Part shown: one piece after another, positions 1 to 9,287 of the stretch
How the letters are laid out: the number at the start of each line of letters is the position of its first letter
Position numbering within the stretch: position 1 is the first letter of the stretch
Assembly (NCBI GenBank): GCA_031270585.1
Contig: JAISXK010000046.1
Span: 1-34,019, forward strand
DNA length: 34,019 bases
Direction: 5' to 3'
From: Clostridiales bacterium
Lineage (GTDB): Bacteria; Bacillota; Clostridia; Christensenellales; CAG-138
Made by a program: the position numbers and the translations under genes
Notes under the pieces: generated by a model
What the model saw: the letters and a program-made list of their open reading frames with translations, nothing else
Database searches by the model: none
What the model was told of the DNA's origin: nothing

Positions 1-306
1 ATTCAGGTCAAGACGGGGCTTGAAAACGGGAAAGCCAGCGTAACGGATATCGTGCAGATGGTGAGAAACGCTCCCCAAACGGCGGAGTATATTTTATATA
101 AGGGCCTTGTGGACAAGAACGGCGACGTAGTTACCATTCCATATGCAAATACGTACGAAAGGGAAAAGCGGTGTTTTGTTGAAAAGTTTTTTCGGGGTTT
201 TGTTTGGCGTCCAATGCTTGCATCAAGCGGAAAACCGTGGTATAATACTCTGCGTTGGGTCGTGCGAGTGATGAGAAGAGTGGGTTGCCCCACTCTTTCA
301 TTTTGA
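1..306 (+). CDS. 3' end of an upstream ORF of unknown function (partial, frame +1)
   Basis: Open frame from base 1 to TGA at 304-306 (...KNGDVVTIPYANTYEREKR...). The last third overlaps a strong promoter and leader hairpin, so the true coding status is doubtful. Confidence 0.3.
   Translation: MQVKTGLENGKASVTDIVQMVRNAPQTAEYILYKGLVDKNGDVVTIPYANTYEREKRCFVEKFFRGFVWRPMLASSGKPWYNTLRWVVRVMRRVGCPTLSF
218..246 (+). promoter_or_regulatory. Sigma-A-type promoter for the rimP-nusA-infB operon
   Basis: TTGCAT (218-223), 17-bp spacer, TATAAT (241-246), with extended -10 TGG (238-240). Confidence 0.75.
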
Positions 307-338
307 GAGCCGGCCTTTCGATGGGCGGCTTTATTTTG
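274..338 (+). ncRNA. Candidate rimP leader (tandem hairpins, second terminator-like)
   Basis: Perfect 9-bp stem AAGAGTGGG(276-284)/CCCACTCTT(289-297), then AGCCGGCC...GGGCGGCT hairpin followed by TTTATTTT, between promoter and rimP start. Position fits the known Firmicutes rimP leader. Confidence 0.6.
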
Positions 339-355
339 AGAAAGGATGCCGGCAG

Positions 356-811
356 TTGAGAACCACGGATGTTGTGCGCGCGCTCACGAAGGCGCCTATA
401 GAGGCCATGGGCTACGAGCTTGTGGATGTGGAATTTACAAAAGAGCATAACGGTTATGTGTTAACGCTGTATATCGACAAGCCGGGCGGCGTCGGCATTG
501 AGGATTGCGAGCGCGTCAGCCGCGAGATAGACCCGCTTATCGAAGAGCGCGACCCCATACCGCAGGCGTATTACCTGAGCGTTTCGTCGCCGGGCATTGA
601 CAGACCCTTGAAGACGGAGCGTGATTATTTGCGCAATACAGGTAAAAAGGTAACCATAAAGCTTTACGCGAAACGGGATGATAAAAAAGAGTTTACCGGC
701 GAATTGGTTTGTTTTGCAAACGGCGCCGTGACCATAGCCTGCAACGACGGCCACACGCGCGAATTTCAATTAAAAGAGCTTTCGAACGTAAAGCCATACA
801 TCGATTTTTGA
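356..811 (+). CDS. rimP: Ribosome maturation factor RimP
   Basis: 151 aa, TTG start; protein pattern (GYELVDVEF..., SSPGIDRPLK) and position before nusA. Confidence 0.93.
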   Translation: MRTTDVVRALTKAPIEAMGYELVDVEFTKEHNGYVLTLYIDKPGGVGIEDCERVSREIDPLIEERDPIPQAYYLSVSSPGIDRPLKTERDYLRNTGKKVTIKLYAKRDDKKEFTGELVCFANGAVTIACNDGHTREFQLKELSNVKPYIDF

Positions 812-829
812 AGGGAAGAAGGAGACGCC

Positions 830-2038
830 ATGAACAGCGACTTTATTGAAGCCTTAAACACGATAGAAAAAGAGCGCGGCATCAGCAAAGATGTTTTGAT
901 TGACGCGATTGAGAACGCCCTGATTTCAGCATACCGCAGAAACTATGGCACATCCAACAATGTGCGCGCCGAGGTGGATGTGGAAACCGGCGACATACAG
1001 CTGTTTGCGTCCAAATCCGTGGTGGAAACCGTGGAGAACCCCCATACGGAGATCGCGCTGGAGAGCGCCCGTAAGATCAATACCCTTTATGAGGCGGGAG
1101 ATGTGCTGGAAGAAGAGGTAAGACCCAAAAACTTTGGCCGTATCGCGGCGCAAACCGCCAAGCAGGTGGTTGTGCAGCGCATACGCGAGGCGGAGCGCGG
1201 CGTGATATACGACGAATTCGTCGAAAAGGAAAACGAGGTGCTTACGGCTATTGTGCAGCGCGTGGAAAAAGCGGGCGCGTATGTTGAGCTTGGCAAAACC
1301 GACGGTCTGCTCGCCGCAAACGAGATGATACCCGGCGAAAGCTTTGAAAGCAACGACCGCATCAAGGTATACGTGCTGGAGGTCAGAAAGACCAACAAGG
1401 GCCCGCAGGTGCTGGTTTCGCGCACGCACCCGGGTTTGGTAAAGCGGCTTTTCGAGCTGGAGGTGCCGGAAATCCAGTCGGGCGTCGTGCAGATACGCTC
1501 TATCGCGCGCGAGGCGGGCTTTCGCACCAAGGTGGCCGTATCCTCCAACGATCCGCAGGTTGACCCGGTGGGCGCGTGCGTGGGGCAAAGGGGCATCCGC
1601 GTGGAGCGTATCGTGGCGGAACTGCATAACGAAAAAATCGATATCATCGAGTGGGATATGGACTCCGCCGTGTATATCGCCAAGGCGCTGAGCCCCGCCA
1701 AGGTGTTGATGGTGTACATCAACGAGACGGAAAAGGCGGCGAAGGTTATCGTGCCCGACAACCAGCTTTCGCTGGCCATAGGCAAAGAGGGGCAGAACGC
1801 CCGCCTTGCCGCCAAACTGACGGGCTGGAAGATCGATATCAAAAACCAATCCCAGGCGGAAGAGGCCATGATAAACGCCTTTGACGAGGCTGCCGTCGCT
1901 AGCGAGGGGTACGGCGAAGCCGAATATGAAACGGACGCGCCCGAAACGGATATGCCCGAAACGGATGCGCCCGAAACGGAGTCTCACATGCCGTCCGCAG
2001 AGACGCCGGCTGACGGCGCAAAGCCGCCTGCCGAATAA
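830..2038 (+). CDS. nusA: Transcription termination/antitermination protein NusA
   Basis: S1/KH organisation (DPVGACVGQRGIRVERIVAEL, AIGKEGQNARLAAKLTGWKIDI); acidic repeat tail. Confidence 0.97.
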   Translation: MNSDFIEALNTIEKERGISKDVLIDAIENALISAYRRNYGTSNNVRAEVDVETGDIQLFASKSVVETVENPHTEIALESARKINTLYEAGDVLEEEVRPKNFGRIAAQTAKQVVVQRIREAERGVIYDEFVEKENEVLTAIVQRVEKAGAYVELGKTDGLLAANEMIPGESFESNDRIKVYVLEVRKTNKGPQVLVSRTHPGLVKRLFELEVPEIQSGVVQIRSIAREAGFRTKVAVSSNDPQVDPVGACVGQRGIRVERIVAELHNEKIDIIEWDMDSAVYIAKALSPAKVLMVYINETEKAAKVIVPDNQLSLAIGKEGQNARLAAKLTGWKIDIKNQSQAEEAMINAFDEAAVASEGYGEAEYETDAPETDMPETDAPETESHMPSAETPADGAKPPAE

Positions 2039-2056
2039 GGGTATGGAGGATGGACG

Positions 2057-2323
2057 ATGGCGACAAAGAAAATACCCATGCGCATGTGCGTGGGTTGCAG
2101 GCAGATGAAGCCCAAAAAAGAGTTGGTGCGTGTGGTGCGCAATAACGAAGGCGTGATCAGCATCGACTTAAAGGGAAAAGCCCCCGGAAGGGGCGCGTAT
2201 GTTTGCCGTGACGGCGAATGCCTGCAACGCGCAAAGAAGACAAAGGCGCTGGAACGGGCGTTTGAACATAAAATTGAGCCCGTGATATATGATACGCTGG
2301 CGCGGGAGCTAAACGGTGGTTGA
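2057..2323 (+). CDS. rnpM: YlxR family RNase P modulator RnpM
   Basis: RMCVGCRQMKPKKELVRVVR ... GKAPGRGAYVC motif; position between nusA and ylxQ. Confidence 0.92.
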   Translation: MATKKIPMRMCVGCRQMKPKKELVRVVRNNEGVISIDLKGKAPGRGAYVCRDGECLQRAKKTKALERAFEHKIEPVIYDTLARELNGG

Positions 2324-2624
2324 AAAAAAGCTTTATGGCGCGATTGGCCTGGCGCGCCGCGCGGGCAAATGCATCACCGGTGATTTTGTGGTGGAACGAG
2401 CGCTCAAGGCGAAAAAGACGATGTATATTATTATCGACGATACGGCGTCGGGCGCCACAAAGGCGCGTTACCGGGCGCTGTGCGAAAGGATGGATGTGCC
2501 TTATATGGAGCTTGCGGGGCTGGGCCTGGCAATTGGGAAACCCGGCAATAAGGTAGCCGCCGTTACCGACGGGAATTTTGCGGGAATGATAGGCGGCTTG
2601 CTGGAAAAAACTGAAGGTACTTGA
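2316..2624 (+). CDS. ylxQ: L7Ae/L30e-like ribosomal protein YlxQ
   Basis: IGLARRAGKCITGDFVVERAL... pattern; GTG start overlapping rnpM by 8 bp; position before infB. Confidence 0.85.
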   Translation: MVEKKLYGAIGLARRAGKCITGDFVVERALKAKKTMYIIIDDTASGATKARYRALCERMDVPYMELAGLGLAIGKPGNKVAAVTDGNFAGMIGGLLEKTEGT

Positions 2625-2672
2625 GACTGATTATGAGAAACATGCCGAATGGCAGGCGGGCGGGGGTGTAAT

Positions 2673-5435
2673 ATGGCCAAACAAAATATTCAGGAAGAGG
2701 CAAAGGACTTGCAACAGCGCGCGGAGCAGCTCTTTGAAAGGCTGGCGCAATACCATGGCGGCGTATCGGAAACGTTGCAGGATATACGCGAGCATGAGCG
2801 CAGGCTCTCTGAAAAAGAAGAAGTCTTGCGGCAGCAGCGACTGGAGCGCGAGCGCCAGGAGCGCCTGATGGAGATGCTGGCGTCTGATAAAGATCTGGCC
2901 GTGCATATCGGAGGGGATGACGATATAGCGGCGAAAGCGGCCCCTGAAGAGACGCCGGCAAGGGCGGGGCAGTTTGCGCCACAGGAAGCGGCGCCACATG
3001 TCGCGGAAAAATCGCAAGCGCCGGAGTCGGAAGCTGAAAAAACGGCAGCGCCTGAAAAGCAAAACGCGCCTGAAAAGCAGAGCGCGCCTGAAAAGCAAAA
3101 CGCGCCTGAAAAGCAGAGTGCGCCTGAAAAGCAAAGCGCGCCTGAAAAGCAGAGCGCGCCTGAAAGGCAAAGCGCGCCTGAAAGGCAGGCGGCGCCTGTT
3201 GCGGAATTTGCAAAGCGGCCCGAGGAGCCGAAAAAGAGCGCGCCTGTCACAGCCAGGCAGGATGGCTACAAGAAGGATGGCTACCAGCAAAGAACGATAG
3301 ACCCGGCTATGTACCAGCGGCCGCAGCAGGGCGGCGGGTACCAGCAGCGGCCGCAGCAGGGCAACGGGTACCAGCAACGGCCGCAGCAGGGCGGCGGGTA
3401 CCAGCAGCGGCCGCAGCAGGGCGGCGGGTTTGCCGCAGGTGGTTTCAAGGCGCAGGCAGCGTCGTCCGCCGGCAAAGAGAAGGTTAGCAACTACGACCCC
3501 AACAGGGGCAACTATACGCGTAATTACGAGGCTGACAAGCAAAGGGCGCGCAACAAAAAAGCGCTTCAGAAAGAAGCCGCGCCAAGCGCCGCCGGGTGGG
3601 ACGACGATTCTCCCTTGGGCGGCAACCGGCGCCGGCCGCGCAAGCAGCAGGTGCAGCGCAGGCCAGAACCCGTAGTGATTGAAAAGGCGGTTATAACAAC
3701 GGAAAAAGTGACGGTAAAAGAATTATCCGAAAAGATCGGCAAGCCTGCCGGCGAAATAATCAAAAAGCTGTTTATGCTGGGTATCATCGCCACCATCAAC
3801 CAGGATCTTGACTTTGATACGGTGGAACTGATCGCGTCCGATTACGGCATTACGCTGGAGCACCAGATTGCCAAAACACATGCGGAGCTGTTACAGGACG
3901 CCGCCGACGAAATCGACTCCCCCGAGAAGCTGACAACCCGCCCGCCTGTCGTTACCATTATGGGCCACGTTGACCACGGCAAAACCTTGCTGCTGGATGC
4001 CATACGCGACAGCAGCGTAACGCAGGGCGAAGCGGGCGGCATTACACAGCATATCGGCGCGTATACCGTAACCCGTGATGGGAGAAGCATCACATTCATA
4101 GATACCCCGGGCCACGAGGCGTTTACATCCATGCGCGCGCGCGGCGCGCAGGTGACGGATATCGTCATACTGGTGGTGGCGGCCGACGACGGCATTATGC
4201 CGCAAACGGTAGAGGCCATCAACCACGCCAAATCCGCCGCAGTGCCCATCATCGTTGCCATCAACAAGATGGACCGTCCCGAGGCGAACCCCGACAGGGT
4301 GAAGCAGCAGTTGACGGAGTACGGCCTGATAAGCGAAGAGTGGGGCGGCGACACCATTGTTGCGCCGGTTTCCGCCAAGACTCGCGAAGGGCTTGATACC
4401 CTGCTGGAGATGGTGCTGCTACAGGCGGATGTTTTGGAGCTCAGAGCCAACTCCAACCGGCTCGCCAAGGGCACCATTATAGAGGCGCAGCTTGATAAGG
4501 GCCGCGGCCCCATCGCCACGGTTCTTGTGCAAAACGGTACGCTGCACGTGGGCGACCCCATCGTCGCCGGCACAACCTATGGCCGTGTGCGCGCCATGAT
4601 GGACGATCACGGGCAAAGGGTGAAAGAGGCCGGCCCCAGCCAGCCTGTGGAGGTACTGGGCTTTAACGAGGTGCCGTTTGCCGGCGACACGCTCAATGTC
4701 GCAGAGATCGATAAGCTTTCGCGTCAGGTGGCGGAAGAGCGGCGCGACAAGCTCAAAGCCGAGCAGCTCAAAAATCTTTCCAAGGTATCGCTTGACGATC
4801 TGTTTAACCAGATTGCCGATGGTGAAATCAAGGATCTTAACATCATCGTCAAGGCCGATGTGCAAGGCTCGGTAGAGGCGCTGAAGCAGGCGCTTGAAAA
4901 GCTCAGCAATGAAGAGGTGCGCGCGCGCTGCATCCATGGCGGCGTGGGCGCGATTACCGGGTCGGATATCATGTTCGCGTCAGCATCCAACGCCATCGTA
5001 ATCGGCTTTAACGTGCGTATGGATAATACCGCGCGCGTTTCTGCGGAGCGTGAAAATGTGGATGTGCGCATGTACCGCGTGATTTACAACGCCATAGAGG
5101 ATGTCGGCAACGCCATGAAGGGCCTCTTTAAGCCCATCTATCAGGAGGCGGAGTTGGGCCGCGTTTGTGTGCGTGAGATATTCAAGGTTTCCGGCGTGGG
5201 CACGATCGCCGGCGCGTATGTGCAGGAGGGCAAGATCAACCGCAACGCGCATGTGCGTGTAGTGCGTGACGGCATCGTCATTCACGACGGAAAAATATCC
5301 TCGCTCAAGCGTTTTAAGGATGACGCGAAAGAGGTGGCGCAGGGTTACGAATGCGGTATCGGCATCGAAAACTTCAATGATTTGCAGGAGGACGATGTGA
5401 TCGAAGCATACGTGATAGAGGAGATCAAGCGGTAA
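2673..5435 (+). CDS. infB: Translation initiation factor IF-2
   Basis: GTPase motifs [21 protein letters not shown]; start set at ATG 2673 (MAKQNIQ) with upstream G-rich SD rather than the ORF-track 2649 start. Confidence 0.97.
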   Translation: MAKQNIQEEAKDLQQRAEQLFERLAQYHGGVSETLQDIREHERRLSEKEEVLRQQRLERERQERLMEMLASDKDLAVHIGGDDDIAAKAAPEETPARAGQFAPQEAAPHVAEKSQAPESEAEKTAAPEKQNAPEKQSAPEKQNAPEKQSAPEKQSAPEKQSAPERQSAPERQAAPVAEFAKRPEEPKKSAPVTARQDGYKKDGYQQRTIDPAMYQRPQQGGGYQQRPQQGNGYQQRPQQGGGYQQRPQQGGGFAAGGFKAQAASSAGKEKVSNYDPNRGNYTRNYEADKQRARNKKALQKEAAPSAAGWDDDSPLGGNRRRPRKQQVQRRPEPVVIEKAVITTEKVTVKELSEKIGKPAGEIIKKLFMLGIIATINQDLDFDTVELIASDYGITLEHQIAKTHAELLQDAADEIDSPEKLTTRPPVVTIMGHVDHGKTLLLDAIRDSSVTQGEAGGITQHIGAYTVTRDGRSITFIDTPGHEAFTSMRARGAQVTDIVILVVAADDGIMPQTVEAINHAKSAAVPIIVAINKMDRPEANPDRVKQQLTEYGLISEEWGGDTIVAPVSAKTREGLDTLLEMVLLQADVLELRANSNRLAKGTIIEAQLDKGRGPIATVLVQNGTLHVGDPIVAGTTYGRVRAMMDDHGQRVKEAGPSQPVEVLGFNEVPFAGDTLNVAEIDKLSRQVAEERRDKLKAEQLKNLSKVSLDDLFNQIADGEIKDLNIIVKADVQGSVEALKQALEKLSNEEVRARCIHGGVGAITGSDIMFASASNAIVIGFNVRMDNTARVSAERENVDVRMYRVIYNAIEDVGNAMKGLFKPIYQEAELGRVCVREIFKVSGVGTIAGAYVQEGKINRNAHVRVVRDGIVIHDGKISSLKRFKDDAKEVAQGYECGIGIENFNDLQEDDVIEAYVIEEIKR
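3048..3191 (+). repeat. Eight tandem 18-nt coding repeats (APEKQ[N/S]) in the IF-2 N-terminal region
   Basis: Eight consecutive 6-aa units [24 protein letters not shown] read from sequence. Confidence 0.95.
3312..3428 (+). repeat. Four tandem ~30-nt coding repeats ([10 protein letters not shown]) in IF-2
   Basis: One 27-nt and three 30-nt units TACCAGCAGCGGCCGCAGCAGGGCGGCGGG. Confidence 0.95.
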
Positions 5436-5452
5436 ATAACAAGGAGTAAACA

Positions 5453-5845
5453 ATGTCCGTCATAAGACAGGACCGTATAAACGAAGAAGTAAGAAAGGTG
5501 ACAGGCGAGATCATACACGAGATGAAGGATCCGCGCGTTTTGGAGATGGCCACCATCACCCGCGCGGATGTCACCGCCGATTTAAGACAGGCCAGGTTGT
5601 TTGTAAGCGTATATGAACCCGACGAGGCGCTGCGCCGCGCATGCGTCAAGACGCTTAACCATGCCGCAGGTTTTATCGCGCGTGAGATAGGGCGCCGCAT
5701 ACAGCTCAGACGTCTGCCCGCGCTAAAGTTCGAGCTTGATACCAGCATAGAATACAGCGCGCATATTAACGAGCTGCTCAACAGCCTGCACTCGGCAAGC
5801 TCCAACGAAGAGGGCGTTTCTTCAGGGGAGGACGGCCATGCGTGA
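5453..5845 (+). CDS. rbfA: Ribosome-binding factor A
   Basis: RQDRINEEVRKVTGEIIHEMKDPRV..., SD AAGGAG; position after infB. Confidence 0.94.
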   Translation: MSVIRQDRINEEVRKVTGEIIHEMKDPRVLEMATITRADVTADLRQARLFVSVYEPDEALRRACVKTLNHAAGFIAREIGRRIQLRRLPALKFELDTSIEYSAHINELLNSLHSASSNEEGVSSGEDGHA

Positions 5846-6815
5846 GGGGTTTGCGCCGCTGTGCGAATGGCTGGCGCGTGAAGACGACTTTGCCATTATC
5901 GCCCATGTTTCACCCGATGGCGATACGCTGGGTGCGGGCCTGGCGCTGTATATGATGCTGACAGCGCGGGGGAAGCGCGCGCAGGTGTTGTGCGAGCATG
6001 CCGTGCCGGCGATTTATGCGTTTTTGCCCTGTGCTCACATGGTAACGGGGCTTGAAGCGGCAAACCCTCATTACCGTAACGCCATCGCCGTGGATTGCGC
6101 GGCGGAGGATAGAATGGGTAAGGCGGCGGCCGTATTCCACGCTGCGGACGAGCGCGCGAATATAGACCATCATGGCTCCAACAACGGCTATGGCGGTTAT
6201 GTTTTTGTGGATAAGCGGGCCTCCGCCACCGGCGAGAATATATTTTTGATCTATGAAGCATGGCGCGAAAGCTTCGACAGCGCGCTCAGGCGCGATATAG
6301 CCGTGTGCCTTTTTGTGGCGGTGAGCACCGATACGGGGAATTTTGCCTACAGCAGCACCACGCCCGCCACGTTGCGCGTGGCTGCGGCGCTGATGGAAGA
6401 GGGTATCGACATTGCCCAGATCAACCGCGACGTATATAAAACCATATCGCTTGGCAAGGCGCGGCTACAGGGATTTGTATTGAGCACCATGCGGTTTTTT
6501 TGCGAAAACCGCATAGGCGTCGCGTGCGTCGCCCTAAGCGATATCAAGCGCCTGGGCGCCATGGTAGAGGATCTTGAGGGAATGACGGACAGCATACGCG
6601 ATGTGGACGGCGTGGAGATCGCCATTGTGCTGCGTGAAAAGAGAGAGGGCGGCTGGAAAGCCAGTCTGCGTTCCAAGCGCCGGGCGGATGTTTCCGCGCT
6701 CGCGAGCGGCTTTGGCGGCGGCGGGCACAAGCACGCAGCGGGCTGCTCCACCCAGGGCGAAATGGATACATTCTACAACGCTTTGCTGCGGGCGGCGGAA
6801 CAGGCGCTGCACTGA
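5838..6815 (+). CDS. nrnA: DHH/DHHA1 phosphoesterase, NrnA-like (oligoribonuclease / pAp phosphatase)
   Basis: HVSPDGDTLGAG, NIDHHGSNNGYG, GGGGHKHAAGC motifs; position between rbfA and truB. Confidence 0.92.
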   Translation: MREGFAPLCEWLAREDDFAIIAHVSPDGDTLGAGLALYMMLTARGKRAQVLCEHAVPAIYAFLPCAHMVTGLEAANPHYRNAIAVDCAAEDRMGKAAAVFHAADERANIDHHGSNNGYGGYVFVDKRASATGENIFLIYEAWRESFDSALRRDIAVCLFVAVSTDTGNFAYSSTTPATLRVAAALMEEGIDIAQINRDVYKTISLGKARLQGFVLSTMRFFCENRIGVACVALSDIKRLGAMVEDLEGMTDSIRDVDGVEIAIVLREKREGGWKASLRSKRRADVSALASGFGGGGHKHAAGCSTQGEMDTFYNALLRAAEQALH

Positions 6816-7690
6816 TGGAAGGCATATTAAACATATTAAAACCGCCGGGCATGACATCCAGCAATGTTGTGGCGGATGTAAAAAAGCTCACGGGCATCAA
6901 GCGCGTGGGCCATATGGGCACGCTGGATCCGGGTGCTGCGGGTGTCCTGCCCATTTGCCTGGGGCGCGCCACAAGGCTTTTTGATATTTTTCAAGAGAAG
7001 GAAAAGGCGTATACCGCCGAGATCGCCTTTGGCATTGCCACCGATACGCAGGATAGCTACGGCGCGGTGGTGGCGCGCGACGATAAGACGATAGGCGAAG
7101 ACGCGTTTGCAGCGGCGCTGCAAGGGTTTTCTGGCGACTACGCGCAGGTGGCGCCGGCTTATTCCGCCTTAAAGGAAGGCGGAAGGCCGCTCTACGCGAT
7201 CGCGCGGGAGGGAGGTTCTGTGCCTTCGCGCACGCGCACGGTGCGGATCTACGGCGCTACGTATATCGCGCAAACGGGCCCCAACAGATTTTTGTTTAGC
7301 GTGACCTGCTCGCGCGGCACATATGTGCGCACGCTGTGCGCGGATATAGGCGAAAGGCTTGGCACATACGCGCATCTGTCGTTTTTGCTGCGCACGGCGG
7401 CGGGCCCGTTCAGGATAGAGGATACCCATACGCTTGCCGAGTTGACAGAGAAAAAGGACGCCGGGCATTTGGCGCAGGCCGTGATAAGCGTGGAAAGCGC
7501 GCTGGGCTTTTTGCCGGCGTTTACCGTAGTGAATGACAGGCTTGCCGCGCGGCTGAAAAACGGCTGTGCCATACCGCTGCCGGAAGGGGCGATCAAGGAA
7601 GGACTTTGCCGCGTATACACGGACGCGTTTTTGGGCGTGGCGCAGGCCGCCGCAGGCGCGTGCAAAATGAAATTGTTCTTTAACGGGTAA
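6815..7690 (+). CDS. truB: tRNA pseudouridine(55) synthase TruB
   Basis: ILKPPGMTSSNVV, RVGHMGTLDPGAAGVLPI; ATGA overlap with nrnA. Confidence 0.96.
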   Translation: MEGILNILKPPGMTSSNVVADVKKLTGIKRVGHMGTLDPGAAGVLPICLGRATRLFDIFQEKEKAYTAEIAFGIATDTQDSYGAVVARDDKTIGEDAFAAALQGFSGDYAQVAPAYSALKEGGRPLYAIAREGGSVPSRTRTVRIYGATYIAQTGPNRFLFSVTCSRGTYVRTLCADIGERLGTYAHLSFLLRTAAGPFRIEDTHTLAELTEKKDAGHLAQAVISVESALGFLPAFTVVNDRLAARLKNGCAIPLPEGAIKEGLCRVYTDAFLGVAQAAAGACKMKLFFNG

Positions 7691-8590
7691 ATGGTTATGC
7701 AAAAGAAACGCGGCGCGGTAGTTGCGCTGGGCATGTTTGACGGCATGCATATCGGGCACAGAACGCTATTGATGCGCGCGGTGGAAAGGGCGCTGGAAAT
7801 AAACGCCGTCTCGATGGCGCATAGCTTTATCAACCACCCGCGAAGCGTGTTCGCGAACGCGCCCGGGCTTTTGATGACGGCGCGGGAGCGCGAAGCGTGC
7901 ATGCGCGCTCTTGGCGTAAACGATGTGGTAATGGAGGATTTTACGAGACCCATCGCGGCGCTTTCGCCGCGGGCGTTTGTGGAGCGGATGAGGGAGAGCT
8001 TTTCCATGCGCGTGGTGGCCGTGGGTTTTAACTATACGTTTGGCCATAAGGGTGAGGGCACGCCGCAAACGCTATGCGCGCTGGGGGCGGAATACGGATT
8101 TGCGGTAGAGGTAATCGCGCCGGTGGAAGCGGGCGGCGCGCCCGTTTCCAGCACGCGTGTGCGTGAGCTGATAGAAAACGGCCGCATGCGCGAGGCTAAC
8201 GCCATGCTGATAAACCCGTATGCGCTTTCAGGCACGGTGCGGCCAAACCGGCGCATTGGCGCGACACTGGGGTTCCCCACAGCGAACATACTGCCGCCGG
8301 AAGAAAAGGTGTTGCCCAGGGCAGGCGTATATGTATCCCGCATAACCTGCGGGGCGGAAACGTACCGCGCCGTAACAAACGTGGGGGATAACCCCACCGT
8401 CAACGGGCAGTTTATTACGGTGGAATCGCACCTGATCGGCTTTGACGGGGATTTGTACGGCAAGCGTATAACGGTGGAGTTTTTGGATTTTATACGGCCC
8501 GAGCGCCGCTTTTTGGATAAGGCCGCGTTAAAGGGGCAGATCGCGCGCGATACGGCCCACGCTAAAAGCTGGGAGGCAAATAGCGGCTGA
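7691..8590 (+). CDS. ribF: Bifunctional riboflavin kinase / FAD synthetase RibF
   Basis: ALGMFDGMHIGHRTLL, VSSTRVRELI, RPNRRIGATLGFPTANI motifs. Confidence 0.96.
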   Translation: MVMQKKRGAVVALGMFDGMHIGHRTLLMRAVERALEINAVSMAHSFINHPRSVFANAPGLLMTAREREACMRALGVNDVVMEDFTRPIAALSPRAFVERMRESFSMRVVAVGFNYTFGHKGEGTPQTLCALGAEYGFAVEVIAPVEAGGAPVSSTRVRELIENGRMREANAMLINPYALSGTVRPNRRIGATLGFPTANILPPEEKVLPRAGVYVSRITCGAETYRAVTNVGDNPTVNGQFITVESHLIGFDGDLYGKRITVEFLDFIRPERRFLDKAALKGQIARDTAHAKSWEANSG

Positions 8591-8681
8591 CCGTAGTTTT
8601 AAAAGCCGCTTATGAGAGAATTGGTATAAAGCTGCGCTATTATGGAGCATCATATTTGCGGGATATCAATTGCGAAAACAT

Positions 8682-8710
8682 TTTACTTTGGTTTTTGTTT
8701 GTGCTACACT
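8682..8710 (+). promoter_or_regulatory. Promoter for rpsO
   Basis: TTTACT (8682-8687), 17-bp spacer, TACACT (8705-8710) with TGn extension. Confidence 0.5.
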
Positions 8711-8754
8711 GTTAAGGTAGTTGGGCGAATATACACCAGGTTCAAATAACCATA

Positions 8755-8798
8755 GCAAGGTTCTGCGATCACTCCAACGCGTTACTTTGCCATTGGGG
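8755..8798 (+). promoter_or_regulatory. Candidate pseudoknot in the rpsO 5' UTR (possible S15 autoregulatory site)
   Basis: GCAAGG(8755-8760)/CTTTGC(8785-8790) crossed by CTCCAA(8772-8777)/TTGGGG(8793-8798). Confidence 0.45.
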
Positions 8799-8821
8799 AT
8801 TTAAATGAAGAGGAGGCCATT

Positions 8822-9085
8822 ATGGAGAAGGATCGTAAACTCGAAATTATTGAAAAATACAAGCTGCACGAGGGCGACACGGGCTCTCCCGAGGTGCAGG
8901 TTGCGCTCTTGACAGAGCGCATTAACCACCTTAACGAGCATCTGAAGCTGCACAAGAAGGATCACCATTCGCGCCGGGGGCTGCTGAAAATGGTAGGTCA
9001 GCGCCGCGGTCTGGTAAACTATCTTAAGGCGAAGGATATCGACCGCTACAGAACGCTGATCGCAAGCTTGAATTTAAGAAAGTAA
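8822..9085 (+). CDS. rpsO: 30S ribosomal protein S15
   Basis: 87 aa; [36 protein letters not shown]...; SD AGGAGG. Confidence 0.98.
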   Translation: MEKDRKLEIIEKYKLHEGDTGSPEVQVALLTERINHLNEHLKLHKKDHHSRRGLLKMVGQRRGLVNYLKAKDIDRYRTLIASLNLRK

Positions 9086-9126
9086 TAAGCGCACGCACGC
9101 GAGGAAAAAGTTGGCAAAACCAGGCG

Positions 9127-9162
9127 GAGCCGTCCTTTTGGGCGGCTCTGTTTTGTTGTTTT
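9127..9162 (+). terminator. Rho-independent terminator after rpsO
   Basis: GAGCCGTCC-TTTT-GGGCGGCTC followed by TGTTTTGTTGTTTT. Confidence 0.85.
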
Positions 9163-9212
9163 AAGGGGAGGGCGGCGAAGGCCGGCGGGAGGGCCGGCGT
9201 CCTCTTATTTGT

Positions 9213-9241
9213 TTGACCGTGCATGCGGCGCGTGCTATACT
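9213..9241 (+). promoter_or_regulatory. Promoter for pnp
   Basis: TTGACC (9213-9218), 17-bp spacer, TATACT (9236-9241) with TGC extension. Confidence 0.75.
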
Positions 9242-9287
9242 GTTTTGTGGATAAGTGAGAGAGTAAGAAAAAAAGGAGCATGAACAC

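Noticed and set aside
926-1987. 353-aa minus-strand ORF antisense to nusA
   Set aside because: Shadow ORF produced by codon bias; no recognisable motif and lies entirely within a convincing nusA.
3048-3428. Tandem repeats considered as a CRISPR array
   Set aside because: Units are contiguous, in-frame coding and have no spacers.
2563-3542. Minus-strand ORFs with repetitive [10 protein letters not shown] / [11 protein letters not shown] sequences
   Set aside because: They are the reverse complement of the IF-2 coding repeats, not independent genes.
3842-4573. 243-aa minus-strand ORF inside infB
   Set aside because: Overlaps the conserved GTPase domain coding sequence; no start context or family resemblance.
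8582-8610. AGCGGCT...AGCCGCT inverted repeat at the ribF stop as a terminator
   Set aside because: 7-bp stem with a 15-nt loop and no following T-tract; not a convincing terminator.
9173-9200. GGCCGGC...GGCCGGC GC-rich repeats before pnp
   Set aside because: Short GC palindromes without T-tract, probably part of the spacer after the rpsO terminator.
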